A stretch of 64,000 nucleotides of DNA from contig JAGHJS010000060.1 of the NCBI GenBank assembly GCA_017886545.1, positions 1 through 64,000 of the forward strand, read 5' to 3'. This stretch comes from Clostridia bacterium. Its GTDB lineage: Bacteria; Bacillota; Clostridia; Christensenellales; Borkfalkiaceae. The notes beneath the pieces were generated by a model. The model did no database searches, was not told the DNA's origin, and saw only the letters and a list, made by a program, of their open reading frames with translations. Both the position numbers and the translations under genes were made by a program. Below are positions 1-7,945 of this stretch, piece by piece; within the stretch, counting starts at the first letter, position 1, and every line of letters starts with the position of its first letter.

Positions 1-233
1 GCGCAAAGTTCTTCGCTCCGCTCGAACACGAACCGACGCCCGATACAACGCCCTATCCTTTTCAACTTTTCGTGCGGGCGTGGTTCTCGCATAAGGCTAC
101 CAAAAAAAGGAACAGGCTTTTGCCCCACGGGGGGCTTGCGCCTTACGGCGCAAAGTTCTTCGCTCTGCTCGAACACGAACCGACGCCCGATACAACGCCC
201 TATCCTTTTCAGCTTTTCGTGCGGGCGTGGTTC
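1..233. repeat. Two direct copies of an 86-bp repeat beside tRNA-Glu
   Basis: Positions 1-86 and 148-233 are nearly identical (offset 147 bp, only a few mismatches). The spacer 87-147 contains GCCCCACGGGG (123-133), which is identical to the start of the tRNA-Glu 3' end at 295-305. It also contains a short hairpin around 135-153. The array may continue upstream of the window. No protein is supported here. Confidence 0.8.
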
Positions 234-247
234 GATTCTGTAAGAAT

Positions 248-293
248 ACCAAAAGACAGGCACAGGACGTTTGTCCTGTGCCTGTCTTTTGGT
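248..293 (-). terminator. 21-bp perfect hairpin abutting tRNA-Glu
   Basis: Arms 248-268 and 273-293 are perfectly complementary around a 4-nt loop. The arm at 273-293 includes the encoded CCA of the tRNA and its discriminator base. Read on the minus strand it lies immediately after the tRNA, so it may end the transcript, but there is no real T-run behind it. Its length and perfection also suit a repeat or attachment-type structure. Confidence 0.5.
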
Positions 294-364
294 AGCCCCA
301 CGGGGACTCGAACCCCGGTTTTCGCCGTGAGAGGGCGACGTCTTAACCGCTTGACCATGAGGCC
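290..364 (-). tRNA. tRNA-Glu (anticodon CTC), CCA encoded
   Basis: The minus strand folds as a full cloverleaf. The acceptor GGCCTCA pairs with TGGGGCT (G1-U72 and one internal G-U wobble). The anticodon stem TCGCC/GGCGA encloses loop CTCTCAC with anticodon CTC. The T-arm is CGGGG-TTCGAGT-CCCCG. The body is 293-364 and CCA is encoded at 290-292. A consensus promoter lies directly upstream at 385-413. Confidence 0.95.
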
Positions 365-384
365 GTTTCCGAAATTGCTAGATG

Positions 385-413
385 ATTATAGCATAAATAA
401 AGGGGCTTGGCAA
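385..413 (-). promoter_or_regulatory. Promoter of tRNA-Glu
   Basis: On the minus strand -35 TTGCCA (413-408) and -10 TATAAT (390-385) are 17 bp apart, about 20 bp upstream of the tRNA. Confidence 0.8.
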
Positions 414-441
414 GCCGTTTTCGGCTCTTTTTCCAAAAAAA

Positions 442-465
442 TCAAAAAAGTTTGCGCCCTGCAAA
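442..465 (-). terminator. Possible terminator after the lipoprotein gene
   Basis: A short TTTGC/GCAAA hairpin (451-465) is followed on the minus strand by CTTTTTTG and more T-rich sequence. It lies 56 bp past the stop of the lipoprotein at 521. Confidence 0.4.
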
Positions 466-520
466 AGGCACGGAGACACGGGCGGAGAGCATGCCCCGCC
501 CGCGTACGTTTTGCCTGCGG

Positions 521-988
521 CTATGCCGTTTTGTTCCTTCTGCCGCGCACCGCAAAGACGATCAGCGCCGCGCCGAGCCCCGCCGCCGCCAGCCCCGCAA
601 ACAGCGCGATCAGCCAGTATTCCCCCTGCCCCGTCACGCGGATGTTTTCGACCCGCACGGAGCTCGTCGACAAACTTACTTCACTGCAATATACGCTCAG
701 CGTAAGCGGCGAATCTTCCGCGGTATACGGGCCCGACGTCGATTTGGTCTCGCGCCAGAGTTCCTCGCCCGCACTGTTCAACCCGACGACGTCGTATTCG
801 ATTTTTATCGCCGTTCCCGAAAGCAGCAACGAAAAACCGCCGCTGACCGAAGAATACCCTAAACTATCAAATTGATTGATCTCCGTTTGCAGGCTGTCTT
901 CATCCATATAATAGCCAACGCACCCTGTAAGGGAAAACAGCAGGCAGAGGAGAAGCAGCATACAACTCAAAAAGCCGCACTTTTTCAT
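521..988 (-). CDS. Predicted lipoprotein with C-terminal membrane anchor, unknown function
   Basis: The 155-residue protein starts with a lipoprotein signal: a hydrophobic stretch, then LTGC, which predicts lipidation at Cys22. A polar, Ser-rich domain follows (residues about 30-120). One transmembrane helix (about 126-147) ends in a basic tail (RGRRNK). The protein is therefore anchored at both ends with its middle outside the cell. GGAGG lies upstream, and the ATG overlaps the stop of the preceding membrane-protein gene by 4 bp (ATGA), so the two are translationally coupled and probably work together. I recognise no family; the function is unknown. Confidence 0.75.
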   Translation of the reverse strand: MKKCGFLSCMLLLLCLLFSLTGCVGYYMDEDSLQTEINQFDSLGYSSVSGGFSLLLSGTAIKIEYDVVGLNSAGEELWRETKSTSGPYTAEDSPLTLSVYCSEVSLSTSSVRVENIRVTGQGEYWLIALFAGLAAAGLGAALIVFAVRGRRNKTA

Positions 989-1533
989 ACCTGCGCCCCT
1001 CCGTTCTGTTCCGTATACCCCGCATACGGCGCGGACATGACCGCCGCAGCGTTCGCCTCCCGCCGTTTACGTCTCCCTTCGAGCACGAGCAGCGCCGTAA
1101 CGCCCGCGCTGAGCAGCACAACGGGCACCAGCACCTGCGCGAGCGTGGCGCAATACGCCGTCGCCGCCGTAAAAGCGGAGGAAGAAAGTTCCCCTTCCGC
1201 GTCAAAGGCAAGCCCCAGCACGACGTCCATGCCCACCGCGCAGAGCACGAAGAGCAGCGCCCCCGCCGCCAATGTTACGATGCGCACCGAAGACCTGCGC
1301 GACACCGCGCTCAGCACGCACCCCGCCATGAACGGGATGAGCAGCAAAAACAGCGCGAGCGACATCCACTGCGAAAATGCCGCCACCTCCGACGGACGCT
1401 CCCCCGAAACAATGTCCGTGCCGATATCGAGCGTGGCATAGTTCAGGATCAGCCCGACCCAGGCGAGGAGCAGCACGACCGCCGCCAACCCCGCGACCAC
1501 GCCGACAACGATCTTTGCAACGTTCTTTTCCAT
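985..1533 (-). CDS. Four-helix membrane protein of unknown function
   Basis: The 182-residue protein has four predicted transmembrane segments (about 8-30, 56-76, 85-108, 123-148) and a basic cytoplasmic tail after the last helix (EGRRKRRE). The start is supported by GGAGGGGAT directly before ATG. It forms a two-gene unit with the lipoprotein that overlaps its stop codon. A strong terminator separates this pair from acpP. No family is recognised. Confidence 0.75.
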   Translation of the reverse strand: MEKNVAKIVVGVVAGLAAVVLLLAWVGLILNYATLDIGTDIVSGERPSEVAAFSQWMSLALFLLLIPFMAGCVLSAVSRRSSVRIVTLAAGALLFVLCAVGMDVVLGLAFDAEGELSSSAFTAATAYCATLAQVLVPVVLLSAGVTALLVLEGRRKRREANAAAVMSAPYAGYTEQNGGAQV

Positions 1534-1541
1534 ATCCCCTC

Positions 1542-1576
1542 CATAAAAAAGTGCGCGGCGATCCGCCGCGCACTTT
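1542..1576 (-). terminator. Terminator of acpP
   Basis: A perfect 13-bp stem (1548-1560 with 1564-1576) is followed by TTTTTTAT on the minus strand. It begins a few bases past the acpP stop. Confidence 0.9.
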
Positions 1577-1580
1577 GCTT

Positions 1581-1808
1581 TTACTTTTGCAGCCCTTCGA
1601 GCATATTCACGATGTCCTGCACCGTTTTGACGTTGACAACGTCGTCTTCGGGAATGGACACGCCGTAATTATCCTCCAGGGAAATGAGCAGCTCCACCAC
1701 GTCCAGCGAATCCGCCCCCAAGTCCTTCACAACATCGCTTTCGGGTTTGATGACCTCAGGCTTGATGTTCAGCTGCTTCGCGAGCATTTCGCGCACTTTT
1801 TCAAACAT
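1581..1808 (-). CDS. acpP: Acyl carrier protein
   Basis: This 75-residue acidic protein is the usual length for ACP. It carries the phosphopantetheine site GADSLD, with the modified serine at residue 34. It shuttles acyl chains in type II fatty-acid synthesis in the cytoplasm. ATG at 1808 is chosen over an upstream in-frame ATG because AGGAGG sits 11 nt before it and homologues begin MFEK. It is transcribed alone, with its own promoter (1840-1868) and terminator. The Sfp-type transferase at 21994-22500 is a candidate modifying enzyme, which is inference only. Confidence 0.97.
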   Translation of the reverse strand: MFEKVREMLAKQLNIKPEVIKPESDVVKDLGADSLDVVELLISLEDNYGVSIPEDDVVNVKTVQDIVNMLEGLQK

Positions 1809-1839
1809 ACCGATATTTTCCTCCTGCGTTCTGCAATCT

Positions 1840-1868
1840 ATTTTAAGGGAAACGACCGAAAAAGTCAA
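1840..1868 (-). promoter_or_regulatory. Promoter of acpP
   Basis: -35 TTGACT (1868-1863) and -10 TAAAAT (1845-1840) with a 17-bp spacer on the minus strand. Confidence 0.75.
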
Positions 1869-1954
1869 TACCTACGCAAAAATTTTCCGCTTCTTCCGCA
1901 AAAAGCACGGGCAGGCAACCGAACAGCCGCGCCCGCAAAGCGAACGCCGTCCGC

Positions 1955-4141
1955 TTACTGCGCCTTGGCGCGCGGCTTTTTCATCGTGAGGGCGATGCGG
2001 TTCTTTTTGACGTCCACTTCCTTGACCCAGACGGTCACGCGCTGCCCCACTTCAAGCACATCGGAAGGATGCCGCACATAGCGGTCGGTGATCTCGGAGA
2101 GATGCACGAGCCCGTCCTGATGCACGCCGATGTCGACGAACGCGCCGAAATCGACGACGTTGCGCACCGTGCCGACCAGCTCCATGCCCGGCATCAGGTC
2201 GTTGATGTCCATCACATCGCTGCGCAAAACGGGCTTGGGCAGCGAATCGCGGACATCGCGCCCCGGCTTGATAAGTTCGGCAACGACGTCTTTGAGCGTC
2301 GGGACGTCCAGCCCGACCTCTTCGGCGGCGCGCGCTTCGCCGTATTCCTTCACCTTTTTGGGCAGATCGGCGATCCTGTTCGCCCGCACGTCCTCGTCGG
2401 TATACCCGAACAGCTTCAGCAGTTTTTCCGCAGCGTCATACGATTCGGGGTGCACTGCCGTATTGTCCAAAATGTTGTCGCCGTCCGTGATGCGCAAAAA
2501 GCCCGCGCACTGGGTGAACGCCTTTTCACCCAGCTTCGGCACTTTCAGGATCTGTTTGCGGTCGGTGAATTTGCCGTTCTGCTCGCGGTAGGCGACGATG
2601 TTCTTCGCCACGCCCGCATTCAGCCCCGCCACATAGCGCAGGAGGGAGACGCTTGCGGTGTTCGCGTCCACGCCGACGCTGTTCACGCAGTCTTCGAGCA
2701 CGCCTGCGAGCACAAAATCGAGCCGCTTTTTATCCATGTCATGCTGATACTGCCCCACGCCGATGGACTTGGGGTCGATCTTGATGAGCTCGGACAGCGG
2801 GTCCTGCAGCCTGCGCGCAATGGAAACGGCGCTGCGCTCGGCGACGTCGAAGTCGGGGAACTCCTCTGCCGCGAGCGGGCTTGCGGAATATACGGACGCG
2901 CCCGCTTCGGATACGACCGCATAGGCGACTTCCCTGCCCGTCTCCTCCTTGATCTCCTTGATGAGCCCCGCGACAAAGATCTCGCTCTCCTTGGACGCGG
3001 TGCCGTTGCCGATGGACACGATCTCGACGCCGTATTTTGCGATGAGTTCTTTGAGCTTTTTCTTCGCGCCTTCCTCGTCCTGCTTGGGGCCCGGGGTGGG
3101 ATAGACGACCGTTTTATCCAGCACTTTGCCCGTGCCGTCCACAACGGCGATCTTACAGCCGGTACGGTAAGCGGGGTCCAGCCCGAGGGTGATCTTATCT
3201 TTGATCGGCGGCTGCATGAGGAGCGGACGCAGGTTCACTTCGAACATTTTGATCGCCTGCTCGCTCGCAACTTCGGTGAGCGTCGCGCGGATCTCGCGCT
3301 CGACGGAGGGGAACAGGAGGCGCGTGCAGCCGTCGTCCACCGCCTCGCGCACGAGGCGGGTGCTTTCACCGCCGTCCTTTATGTAGCCCGCGCCCGCGAT
3401 GCGCTTGGCAATATCTTCGTTGACCGCCACTTTGACTTTGAGGAAGCCCTCTTTTTCGCCGCGGTTGACGGCGAGCACGCGGTGGCTTTTGATCTCGCCG
3501 ACGGGTTCGCTGTAGTCGGCGTACATCTCGTACGTTTTGGCGCCTTCTTTTTCCGCATCGACGAGGCGGGTGACCATCTCGCCGTTCTTCAGGAAGAGAT
3601 TGCGCAGCTTTTTGCGCACGTTCGCATCGTCGGAGACGATCTCGGCGATGATGTCTTTCGCCCCCGCGAGCGCGTCGTCCGCGGTCATGACGCCCTTTTC
3701 TTCGTCGACGTATTTCGCCGCTTCGGCGTACACGTCCGCATTTTTATCCTGCGCGAGCAAAAAGTCTGCCAGCGGCTGCAGGCCGCGTTCGATGGCGACG
3801 CCCGCGCGCGTCTTTTTCTTCTGTTTGTACGGGCGGTAAATATCTTCCACCTCGGTGAGGGTGGCGGCCGCGTCGAGCGCGGCGCGGATCTCGTCCGTCA
3901 TTTTCCCCTGTTCTTCGATCGCGGCGGCGACTTCTTCCTTCCGCTTTTCAAGGTTGCGGAGATAGATGAGCCGATCGTTGAACTCGCGCAGGAGCTGGTC
4001 GTCGATGCCGCCCGTCATCTCCTTGCGGTAGCGTGCGATAAAGGGAATGGTGTTCCCGTCGTCAATGAGGTTCACGATGTTCTGCGCCCTGTCGGCGCGG
4101 ACGGAAGGGAATTCCTCCGTCAGTTTTTTCAGAATGTCCAT
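1955..4141 (-). CDS. tex: Tex-family S1 RNA-binding protein
   Basis: The 728-residue protein matches the usual Tex length (about 720-780). It has the Tex N-terminal helical region, a YqgF/RNase H-like domain around residues 320-450 (LGLDPAYRTGCKIAVVD), helix-hairpin-helix repeats around 490-560, and a C-terminal S1 domain (GTVRNVVDFGAFVDIG). Tex proteins bind nucleic acid and are linked to transcription and stress tolerance; the exact reaction is not settled. The start at 4141 follows AGGGAGAG. The reading frame stays open 36 codons further upstream, but that stretch is Ala/Arg-rich and does not look like Tex. Confidence 0.95.
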   Translation of the reverse strand: MDILKKLTEEFPSVRADRAQNIVNLIDDGNTIPFIARYRKEMTGGIDDQLLREFNDRLIYLRNLEKRKEEVAAAIEEQGKMTDEIRAALDAAATLTEVEDIYRPYKQKKKTRAGVAIERGLQPLADFLLAQDKNADVYAEAAKYVDEEKGVMTADDALAGAKDIIAEIVSDDANVRKKLRNLFLKNGEMVTRLVDAEKEGAKTYEMYADYSEPVGEIKSHRVLAVNRGEKEGFLKVKVAVNEDIAKRIAGAGYIKDGGESTRLVREAVDDGCTRLLFPSVEREIRATLTEVASEQAIKMFEVNLRPLLMQPPIKDKITLGLDPAYRTGCKIAVVDGTGKVLDKTVVYPTPGPKQDEEGAKKKLKELIAKYGVEIVSIGNGTASKESEIFVAGLIKEIKEETGREVAYAVVSEAGASVYSASPLAAEEFPDFDVAERSAVSIARRLQDPLSELIKIDPKSIGVGQYQHDMDKKRLDFVLAGVLEDCVNSVGVDANTASVSLLRYVAGLNAGVAKNIVAYREQNGKFTDRKQILKVPKLGEKAFTQCAGFLRITDGDNILDNTAVHPESYDAAEKLLKLFGYTDEDVRANRIADLPKKVKEYGEARAAEEVGLDVPTLKDVVAELIKPGRDVRDSLPKPVLRSDVMDINDLMPGMELVGTVRNVVDFGAFVDIGVHQDGLVHLSEITDRYVRHPSDVLEVGQRVTVWVKEVDVKKNRIALTMKKPRAKAQ

Positions 4142-4289
4142 AACTCTCCCTGCAAGTTGCTCTTCCTTCGCCCCGCGCACTGCCGCAGCGGCAGCCGCGC
4201 GCCCGCCTGCGCCCGTTCCGCCGCATACGTACCGCGCACAGCGGCACAAGGTTCAAATACTATTGTACCATAACTCTTTTGCGATTTCA

Positions 4290-4985
4290 CTACTTTTTCA
4301 AAAGTTTTAAAAAATTTTTTTGTTCGTCGGTGAGGCGGTAGCTTTCGCGCGCCTTCTGGATGGCTTTGTTGACCGTCTTTGCGTCCAGCGCCGTCGTTTG
4401 CAGGAAGGAAACGCCGCGCTCGTAGAATTTGACCAGCACTTCCGCGATGAGCCACGCCGCACCCATATGCGTATAATAGTACTGCGTATGCGCCCGCTCG
4501 AGAAGGGTAAAGATGCGCGGAAGGTATTCCTCCGCCATATAACAGCCGAGCAGCAGGATGTACCCGAACCGCTGTGAAAATTCTGTGCCGAGCGCTATGT
4601 ACGCTTCGATGTGCGGCAAAAATTCTTCGCGGTGTTTTGCGATCTCTTTAAGCGTCGAACAGAACAGATCGCACACCGCCCAGCCGTCGATGACGGGCAG
4701 GCACGCTTCGATATAGCGCACCTTTTCGGCAAAGGGCATCTTTTTATACCCGACGGCAAAACACTTTAAAAGGCGCACTTCAAACACATCGTTCGGGAAA
4801 GCGAGCAGCGCGTCAAGGTCAAACCCTTCGCCCTTTACAAGCTCCTTGCCGAACGCGCGCAAAAGAGGCGTGCGCACGCCGATGCTCGTGCCCGCAGGCA
4901 CGTTCACGATGCGCTCGTTGAACTGCCTGTACGTTTCGTCTTTTTTCTCCGCAAGCGCCGCTAACAGCTGCTCATAGGTCATCAT
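4290..4985 (-). CDS. AlkD-like DNA alkylation repair protein
   Basis: The 231-residue, all-helical protein shows the HEAT-like pattern of the DNA alkylation repair family, with characteristic stretches VRTPLLR, WAVCDLFC and YYTHMGAAWLIAE. Family members excise bulky or positively charged N-alkyl bases. GGAGG precedes tandem ATG codons at 4985/4982; 4985 is chosen. The next gene downstream in the genome (5079-5576) is another DNA glycosylase family, so this is a small repair neighbourhood, although 93 bp separates them. Confidence 0.88.
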   Translation of the reverse strand: MMTYEQLLAALAEKKDETYRQFNERIVNVPAGTSIGVRTPLLRAFGKELVKGEGFDLDALLAFPNDVFEVRLLKCFAVGYKKMPFAEKVRYIEACLPVIDGWAVCDLFCSTLKEIAKHREEFLPHIEAYIALGTEFSQRFGYILLLGCYMAEEYLPRIFTLLERAHTQYYYTHMGAAWLIAEVLVKFYERGVSFLQTTALDAKTVNKAIQKARESYRLTDEQKNFLKLLKK

Positions 4986-5078
4986 CCGTCTTTCCTCCGA
5001 TAGTTTGTTTTGCAATAAATTAAAAAGAGGGCGGGACGAAAAAAACGCCCCGCGCCCTGCGGCGCAGGCAAGGCTGCC

Positions 5079-5576
5079 CTACCCGCGCGCGGACTCCTCC
5101 GCAAACGCTTCGGCGAGCGCGGCATGCCACACCGCTTCGCTGTACCGCGGATTGGCGGGGCTGGTGGAAGGCATGCGCCGATACGGCACGCCGATCCCCG
5201 CGTACCGCTCGTAAAAAATTTTGTACGCCGCCGCGCCGTTCAAAAGGATACAGCGGACGGCGGTGCAGGCAAGCAGCGCGGGGATATCCGCCGCGTCATA
5301 ATTTTTTATCGTTGCGTCGGAGGAACCGACGATCTCGCAGGACGCGACGACATCCCACAGCGCCACACCGTGCGCGCGCAGGAACGCGCGCTTTTCCTCC
5401 ACGCCTTCCCGCAGCGGCTCCCCGAAAAATCCGAACAGCATTTTCCAGAACCTGTTCTGTTTGTTCCCGTAATAAAAGCTCTGCTTTCTGCTCGCCACCG
5501 ACGGAAAGCTGCCGAGGATGAGCACGCGGCTCTTCGCCGTGTATTCGGGCGGAAAGCCCACGATTCTGTCACACAT
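5079..5576 (-). CDS. Hypoxanthine (deoxyinosine) DNA glycosylase, UDG family 6
   Basis: The 165-residue protein has the uracil-DNA-glycosylase fold motifs of the hypoxanthine-DNA glycosylase branch: GSFPS (22-26), YYGNKQNRFW (about 35-44) and STSPAN near residue 140, in the place of the substrate-binding HPSP loop. It would remove deaminated adenine from DNA. The length is normal for the family. Generic Mug/UDG assignment is the alternative. Confidence 0.85.
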   Translation of the reverse strand: MCDRIVGFPPEYTAKSRVLILGSFPSVASRKQSFYYGNKQNRFWKMLFGFFGEPLREGVEEKRAFLRAHGVALWDVVASCEIVGSSDATIKNYDAADIPALLACTAVRCILLNGAAAYKIFYERYAGIGVPYRRMPSTSPANPRYSEAVWHAALAEAFAEESARG

Positions 5577-5654
5577 AGTACTTTATTTTTGTTGATTTTT
5601 CCGATCTTCGCAAATAAGAATGGGGGTAAGGCTTTCCTTTTTTCTGTTCCATGT

Positions 5655-6911
5655 TTAAAACTGCAAGGGCGCCTTTACCTTGCCGACGAGCGCCGCAGCA
5701 CGCACGCCGCCCTTGAAGCACGCTGCGATTGCCTCGGAAACATCCTCCCTTGTGAGCGCGTCGATGCGCGCGATCCGCTCCTCGAAATCCAGCACTTCGC
5801 CGTTGAAGAGCATGCGCTTTCCGTATTGGATCATCTGCGCCGCCGTACTCTCCTGCCCCAGGATGAGCGACGATTTCAGCTGTTCCTTGCCGCGCGCAAA
5901 CTCTGCCTCCGTCGGCTTGTCCGCCGCAAATTCTCTGATCGTATCGAACACTGCCTGCTGCGCCCTGGCAACGTTTTTCGGGTTCACTCCCGCATAGACC
6001 GTGAGCACGCCGCTCTCCTCGTACGCCGTCAGATAGGAGTAGACGGTATACGCCAGCCCGAGCTGTTCGCGCACGCGCTGAAACAGGCGCGAACTCATTC
6101 CGCCGCCCAGCACGATGTTTGCGACCTGCGCCGCATCGAACAGCGAACTGTCCCGTTCGGGCGCGCCGTAGGCAAAGGCGATATGCGCTTGCTCAATATC
6201 TTTGGTGCGGAACAAGCTGCCGCCGCGCACCGCATACGAGCGCACGCGCGGCGCGAGCGCCCGCGCCGCAAGCAGGGGCGCGAAATACGTTTGCACCAGC
6301 GCTTCCGCCTCCTCCGCCGTAATGTTCCCCGCGAAAGAGATGACAAGGTTTTCGGGCGCGTAACGTTCGCGGACGTAGCCGAACAGGTCGTCGCGCGTGA
6401 AGTTTTTTACGTTTTCCGCAGGACCGAGAATGGTGCGCCCATACCCTTCCGTGCCGAAATACGCTTCGGAAAGCACGTCGAGGCACAGCTCGTCGGGCGT
6501 GTCTTCGGTCATGGCGATCTCTTCGAGCACGACCCCCTTCTCGCGCCCCATCTCCTCCTGCGGGAACACCGAGTCGAGCACGAAATCGGCAAGGATGCCG
6601 AACGCCTCCCCCGCATGGTCCGAAGTCGCCTTGGCATAGTAGCAGGTGATCTCCTTGGAGGTGAACGCGTTCACCTGCGCGCCGATGCGGTCCATCGCAT
6701 CCGAAATTTCAAAGGCGGTGCGCTTGTTCGTCCCTTTGAACATCATGTGTTCGAGGAAGTGCGAAATGCCGTTCTCCTCCGCCCGCTCAAAGGACGAGCC
6801 AGTGCCGACGAGCACGCCCATGCTGACCGACAAAAGCCCTTCCATGCGCTTTACGACCAGCCGCAGCCCGCTCGGGTATGTTTTTCCGTAAGTCTGTTCC
6901 GTTGCTTTCAT
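5655..6911 (-). CDS. M16 family zinc peptidase (MlpA/YmxG-like)
   Basis: The 418-residue protein has the inverted zinc motif HFLEH (51-55) and the distal Glu at 130/131, plus the second, inactive M16 half with the R-Y-type motif region (GGGMSSRLFQRVREQ). ATG at 6911 follows GGAG; the frame is open further upstream but without family similarity. The polysaccharide-deacetylase-like gene lies 52 bp upstream in the same direction. This matches the ylxY-mlpA order known in Bacillus, so co-transcription is likely. The substrate is unknown. Confidence 0.9.
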   Translation of the reverse strand: MKATEQTYGKTYPSGLRLVVKRMEGLLSVSMGVLVGTGSSFERAEENGISHFLEHMMFKGTNKRTAFEISDAMDRIGAQVNAFTSKEITCYYAKATSDHAGEAFGILADFVLDSVFPQEEMGREKGVVLEEIAMTEDTPDELCLDVLSEAYFGTEGYGRTILGPAENVKNFTRDDLFGYVRERYAPENLVISFAGNITAEEAEALVQTYFAPLLAARALAPRVRSYAVRGGSLFRTKDIEQAHIAFAYGAPERDSSLFDAAQVANIVLGGGMSSRLFQRVREQLGLAYTVYSYLTAYEESGVLTVYAGVNPKNVARAQQAVFDTIREFAADKPTEAEFARGKEQLKSSLILGQESTAAQMIQYGKRMLFNGEVLDFEERIARIDALTREDVSEAIAACFKGGVRAAALVGKVKAPLQF

Positions 6912-6963
6912 GTTGTTTTTCTCCGTTTTTTGTTTCTTGTTTTGCTGCATGCGGGCAGGCGGC

Positions 6964-7677
6964 TTACGCCCTGCCTTCCGCGATGTTGGCGGATACGACG
7001 CTCTGCAAAAGCCCCATCCGCGCATAGTGTTCGAGCACGGACGGCAGCGCTTCGAGCGTCGCTTCGGTCGGATGCATCAGCACGAGGTCTCCGCCCTGCG
7101 CGTTCTGTGTAGCGCGGCGGTAGATGAGCGACGCGTCGTGGTCGCGCCAGTCGATGGTATCCTTCGACCACATTATAACACTGTAACCGAGGTCCTCGGC
7201 GGCGCGCACGGTCTGTTCGGCATACGCGCCCGAAGGCGGGGCGAAGAGGGTGACTTCCTGCCCCGTCAGCGTTTCGACGAGCTTGCCGCAGGAGGAGATC
7301 TCCTCCGCGTTCTGCTCGTACGAAAGCGCGCTCTGATCCTTATGGAAATACCCGTGGTTGCCCAGCTCGTGCCCGCGGTCCGCGATCTCTTTGACAAGTT
7401 CGGCGTTGTCGTCCGCCCAGCAGCCGCCGATAAAGAAGGTGGCGCGCACGCCGTACTGCTCCAGCACGTCCATTATGCCGCCGAGGAACTCGCCGCCCCA
7501 ATACACGTTGAACATCAGCGAGATGCGGCAGCTCTCCCTGTTCCCGTTGTAATACACCCTGTCCGCAAGCGACGCGGCGGGAATGCCCGCCGGCAGGAAG
7601 CAGACGGCGGCGACCGCCAGCACCAGCAGCGCCAGGCAGACGTTGGTGATAACAGCGAGTTTTGTCCTTCTCTTCAT
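6964..7677 (-). CDS. NodB-like polysaccharide deacetylase, YlxY type, altered motif 1
   Basis: The 237-residue protein has an N-terminal membrane segment (about 8-30) and an extracellular NodB fold. Motif 2 HGYFH (108-112) supplies the two metal-binding histidines. Motif 1, normally TFDDG with the catalytic base and a metal Asp, reads FNVYWG (56-61) here, so both aspartates are missing. Activity on peptidoglycan or another glycan is therefore doubtful. It precedes the M16 peptidase as ylxY precedes mlpA in Bacillus. Confidence 0.88.
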   Translation of the reverse strand: MKRRTKLAVITNVCLALLVLAVAAVCFLPAGIPAASLADRVYYNGNRESCRISLMFNVYWGGEFLGGIMDVLEQYGVRATFFIGGCWADDNAELVKEIADRGHELGNHGYFHKDQSALSYEQNAEEISSCGKLVETLTGQEVTLFAPPSGAYAEQTVRAAEDLGYSVIMWSKDTIDWRDHDASLIYRRATQNAQGGDLVLMHPTEATLEALPSVLEHYARMGLLQSVVSANIAEGRA

Positions 7678-7822
7678 AGTGTACCTCTTTGCGCGAATAC
7701 TTTGCAGGAAAGCCGAACTTTCCGCTGTATTTTATTCGCACAGAGAGGGAAATATGTAAGCGAAGCCGCCCTCCCCTTTGAGCCGAACCTCCGCCCGCTG
7801 CATTCAGAGAAGGGAGCCGCCG

Positions 7823-7945
7823 CTTATTTTACAGTGACGGCGCTCTGCCGCACTATTTTACGGTGACGGCGCCCAATCACTTATTTTACAGTGACGTCGC
7901 CCCGCCGCTTATTTTACGGTGACGTCGCCCCGCCGCTTACTTTAC
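7823..7945. repeat. Tandem 28-bp repeats copied from the mutS2 3' end
   Basis: Four degenerate units (period 28, one of 29) run from 7823 to 7936, and a fifth is the end of mutS2 itself. On the minus strand each unit repeats the VTVK-stop coding end (GTCACYGTAAAATAA). The rest of the 7678-7936 gap shows nothing else I can name. Confidence 0.85.

Noticed and set aside
2069-4273. Long plus-strand open frame antisense to tex (and similar ones antisense to the GxGYxYP and pheST genes)
   Set aside because: They are complements of strongly supported genes, with no ribosome sites, no protein motifs and Arg/His/Val-rich composition typical of GC-rich shadow frames.
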